Shown here in pieces: positions 61,712 through 64,000 of a DNA stretch of 64,000 nucleotides (positions within the stretch are counted from its first letter, which is position 1; each line of letters starts with the position of its first letter). The stretch spans positions 434,001 through 498,000 of the forward strand of contig JAIWNF010000001.1 in the NCBI GenBank assembly GCA_025093555.1, in the 5' to 3' direction. The notes beneath the pieces were generated by a model. The model saw nothing but the letters and a program-made list of their open reading frames with translations. It did no database searches and had not been told where the DNA came from. Origin of the DNA: Circinella umbellata. Taxonomy: Eukaryota > Mucoromycota > Mucoromycetes > Mucorales > Lichtheimiaceae. The position numbers and the translations under genes were made by a program.

Positions 61712-62742
61712 ATGTTATTAAAATAGAACGATAGAAACAACTAAAAGAACTAAATTCATTATTTTTATTGTTAAACATGTATATTTTTCCCTCTTCTCTC
61801 CTATTTCCCCTCTTTCTTTATGTACTCTTTTACCATAATATTGTACTTGTAAAAAAACCACCCCACTCTTAAATATCAAACGTAATGTTCGCCTCTTTGG
61901 TCATAAATTTATATAATGTTCGATGTTCTTTTGTTTTCTTTTTTTTTTTCGTTAGTGATGAGTCAAGTAATTTACTTTAATTATTTTCTCAGTCAAACTT
62001 TTGCTCAAGCAAATTAAAACTAATCGTCAATAGACATAGTTAACATGTCAAATCAATAGGTAATACCACAACCACGACAAACGCCAGCAGCAGCAGGATC
62101 AGGGAGATATGATAATAGTAACTGGGAAAACCAGTTAAATGGATTTTCATCAAACAAGTTTTAAGGAAACATACTACATACTCTATGCATATTGATGTAC
62201 ATTTGATTTTGTATGTATAATGTCTTTGGAACTTTTTATTTTATATTCATATAATACAAAGCAGTACTTATCATCATCTCGTCTTATTCTTTATTACAGT
62301 TCGTATACTACAGAAGTAATATTTGTTGTTGTTGTTGTTGTTGTTGGTTACTAGTGAAGTGTTCCATTCTTTGCGTTTTTTTCTAAATTAATGTGGCCAT
62401 ACAAAAGATATTTTTTCTTTATTTGTATTAAAAAAAACCACTAGGCATCACTCATTTCAAATCATTCAAAATACAAGATATCTGTTCTATCTTTAAACCG
62501 CTTTGTAGCAAAATCCAGGGACTGCCAACACTGTCATTCCGCATCCAAAATATATACATTGATTGCCAACATTTACGCGCATCCATATAGGAAAATTATT
62601 TTATATTTATCATCCACTCTTTTTTTTAAATACATAAGAATAAAAATGAACCTTTGAATTATTCCCATTCATCCATCCGATAGGTTGACAGGTTGATAGA
62701 CAGATACATAAAGTTACTTTACACAAAATATTCTATTCATAA
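61712..62742. other. Convergent 3' region with GTT microsatellite
   Basis: The 3' flanks of Lon and the DUF1838 gene. A (TTG)n microsatellite lies at about 62323-62347. No frame is supported. Confidence 0.5.
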
Positions 62743-63928
62743 TTAATTATCGATCCTGGGTGGCCATTGAGCTTCTGGTTCGTTTTGATATCGATCGAAA
62801 TGTTCCTTGAAGTAAGTCCAGCTAGATACATTTTTGGTTTCCGGATCATAAGCAGCAGGTGCATGACTATAATTTGGTACTCTATTTTCGATTTCATTTC
62901 GTAATACGGGACTAACAAGATCCTTGTAAGTCTTCCCTTTAGGAAGTTTATGGCCTGTACAATGATATACTAAATATCCTTGTTTATCACCCATCTTCAT
63001 AAAAGGAGCAAAATGAGAAACTCGCGTCCAATTTACTTCAGCATGATCAATGTTTCCTTGTTCATCTTCGACTTGGGCAGTTGGACAACTGAATGTGAAA
63101 AGTTCACCCGCTTCAAATATATACATATATATAACTCATTTTTAGTAAACAAGCAACGACCCATATGTAGATCAACTATTTAGAATACTGTATTTTGTAC
63201 CTTGATACATTTTATTTGGATCATAAGGAGCGAATTTTGGATCATTGGCCAATGGGTTTGGATAAAATAAGGGTATCTCAGTTAATAACTTGGTTGTACC
63301 AGAGAATGGATTTTTTCGGATTTCCAGAGGAATAAATGTTGGTAAGGCCATTTGAACAGGGTCATTAGCAATATGTACCACTAAAAATAAATAGAAATAG
63401 GTTATTAAAGTTAAATATTTCGGCTCGATAATTATATGTAATATAAACCTGGTAATTTCTCTCCAGTCCATGGATTTTCCCAATGAGTCAATTTTTCATG
63501 TGTTTTTGGGTCCAAATAATATGTCAATTCTCTTCCTGTTGCCATTATTTTATTATCTTTGATATCAGCCTTGCCGACATTCATTCCTACGCAGTGAAAA
63601 ATCTTTTTTGGTGCCTCGCCAGGAATGAATGCACTGAAAAAGATTAAGATTTTGATCATGTTACATTAGCACAAAATAGAAAAAAAGAAGCCGATATATT
63701 TGTTGGTCTTTTCAACTTTTTTTTTGAGTGTAATAATGTAGTAAAGGGGGGATATAGCTTAAAATTTAACTTACAAAACTGAACCTTCCCATTCATAAAA
63801 AGTGTCTGCTTCGGGATCGCTAGAATAGCGAAGTCGTAAAAGTAAATCTATAATGATCATAATATAGCGAGATTTAGATTACTTTATTCTTGTGAATAAA
63901 TATAAATGTCAAAGAACTCACTGCTCAT
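62743..63928 (-). CDS. DUF1838 family protein
   Basis: Five exons (63928-63922, 63847-63775, 63633-63449, 63380-63201, 63110-62743) give 270 residues. The first coding exon is only 7 nt (ATGAGCA), ended by a GTGAGT donor. The protein reads MSNLLLRLRYSSDPEAD, then WEGSVFAFIPGEAPKKIFHCVGMNVGKA, YYLDPKTHEKLTHWENPWTG, VVHIANDPVQMALP and, in the last exon, VNWTRVSHFAPFMKMGDKQGYLVYHCTGHKL. The DP-x-T, W-x-NP-x-TGE and V-x-H-x-ANDPV stretches match my recollection of the DUF1838 family, found in bacteria and fungi, with no established function. The last junction uses a TTTGAAG acceptor, the least certain of the model. No signal peptide or membrane segment is seen. Confidence 0.85.
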
Positions 63929-64000
63929 TTTGATAAAATATTATCAGGAGTTGATTGTCGAGTTTACAAGAGAAGTTAATTTTGCGACAGGAACAATTGG
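63929..64000. other. 5' flank of the DUF1838 gene, cut by the window end
   Basis: Only 72 bases are available; no promoter element is evident. Confidence 0.4.

Noticed and set aside
1..64000. tRNA, 5S rRNA and CRISPR arrays
   Set aside because: I looked for B-box-like GGTTCRA stretches with paired A boxes and for regularly spaced repeats and found none that hold up. The GGTTCGAG near 8623 lacks the rest of a tRNA. A covariance-model scan would be decisive.

Overview
This window looks like nuclear DNA from an early-diverging filamentous fungus, most likely Mucoromycota (Mucorales-like). That placement is inference from gene content and style. The DNA is strongly A+T-rich. Genes are split by short GT-AG introns, mostly about 50-130 nt, often with a GTAWGT-type donor. 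The products are eukaryotic: cytosolic lysyl-tRNA synthetase, a Cdc25-type Ras exchange factor, a division I chitin synthase, mitochondrial Lon, Cu/Zn superoxide dismutase, a GH125 mannosidase and a local family of TPR/F-box/leucine-rich-repeat proteins. No tRNA, rRNA, CRISPR array or bacterial operon was seen.

Layout. 0-8.3 kb: a short-chain dehydrogenase, lysyl-tRNA synthetase and a Ras exchange factor with an MIT-like N-terminus, all on the minus strand; a probable remnant of a flavodoxin-like gene diverges from the synthetase. 9-14.2 kb: poor in genes, with a possible hAT-type transposon end and three copies of a short A-tract motif. 14.2-15.4 kb: an NmrA-like Rossmann protein. 18.3-27.2 kb: three tandem minus-strand TPR/F-box/LRR genes sharing one phase-1 intron position, followed on the plus strand by a decayed multi-exon gene and a decayed LRR relative. 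32.4-38.2 kb: a tail-anchored acyl-CoA-binding protein, the eight-exon GH125 gene and a Gln-rich protein with a myristoylation-type N-terminus. 39.1-46.2 kb: three intact NmrA-like paralogues and a fourth, inverted and broken copy. 46.2-50.2 kb: a gene desert holding a complete 497-bp CACTA-like non-autonomous element with a 3-bp target duplication. 50.2-64 kb: Cu/Zn SOD, a possible 49-codon small ORF, chitin synthase, mitochondrial Lon and a DUF1838 protein whose first coding exon is only 7 nt.

Functional picture. The conserved genes are single-copy housekeeping functions: translation, Ras signalling, cell wall synthesis and mannan trimming, oxidative stress defence, mitochondrial proteolysis and acyl-CoA handling. 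The dynamic part consists of two tandem families, TPR/F-box/LRR and NmrA-like. Each keeps intact copies next to a plus-strand pseudogene, which points to ongoing local duplication and decay. Exon boundaries below were placed by hand from splice signals, frame continuity and family resemblance; every model given closes to a whole number of codons.
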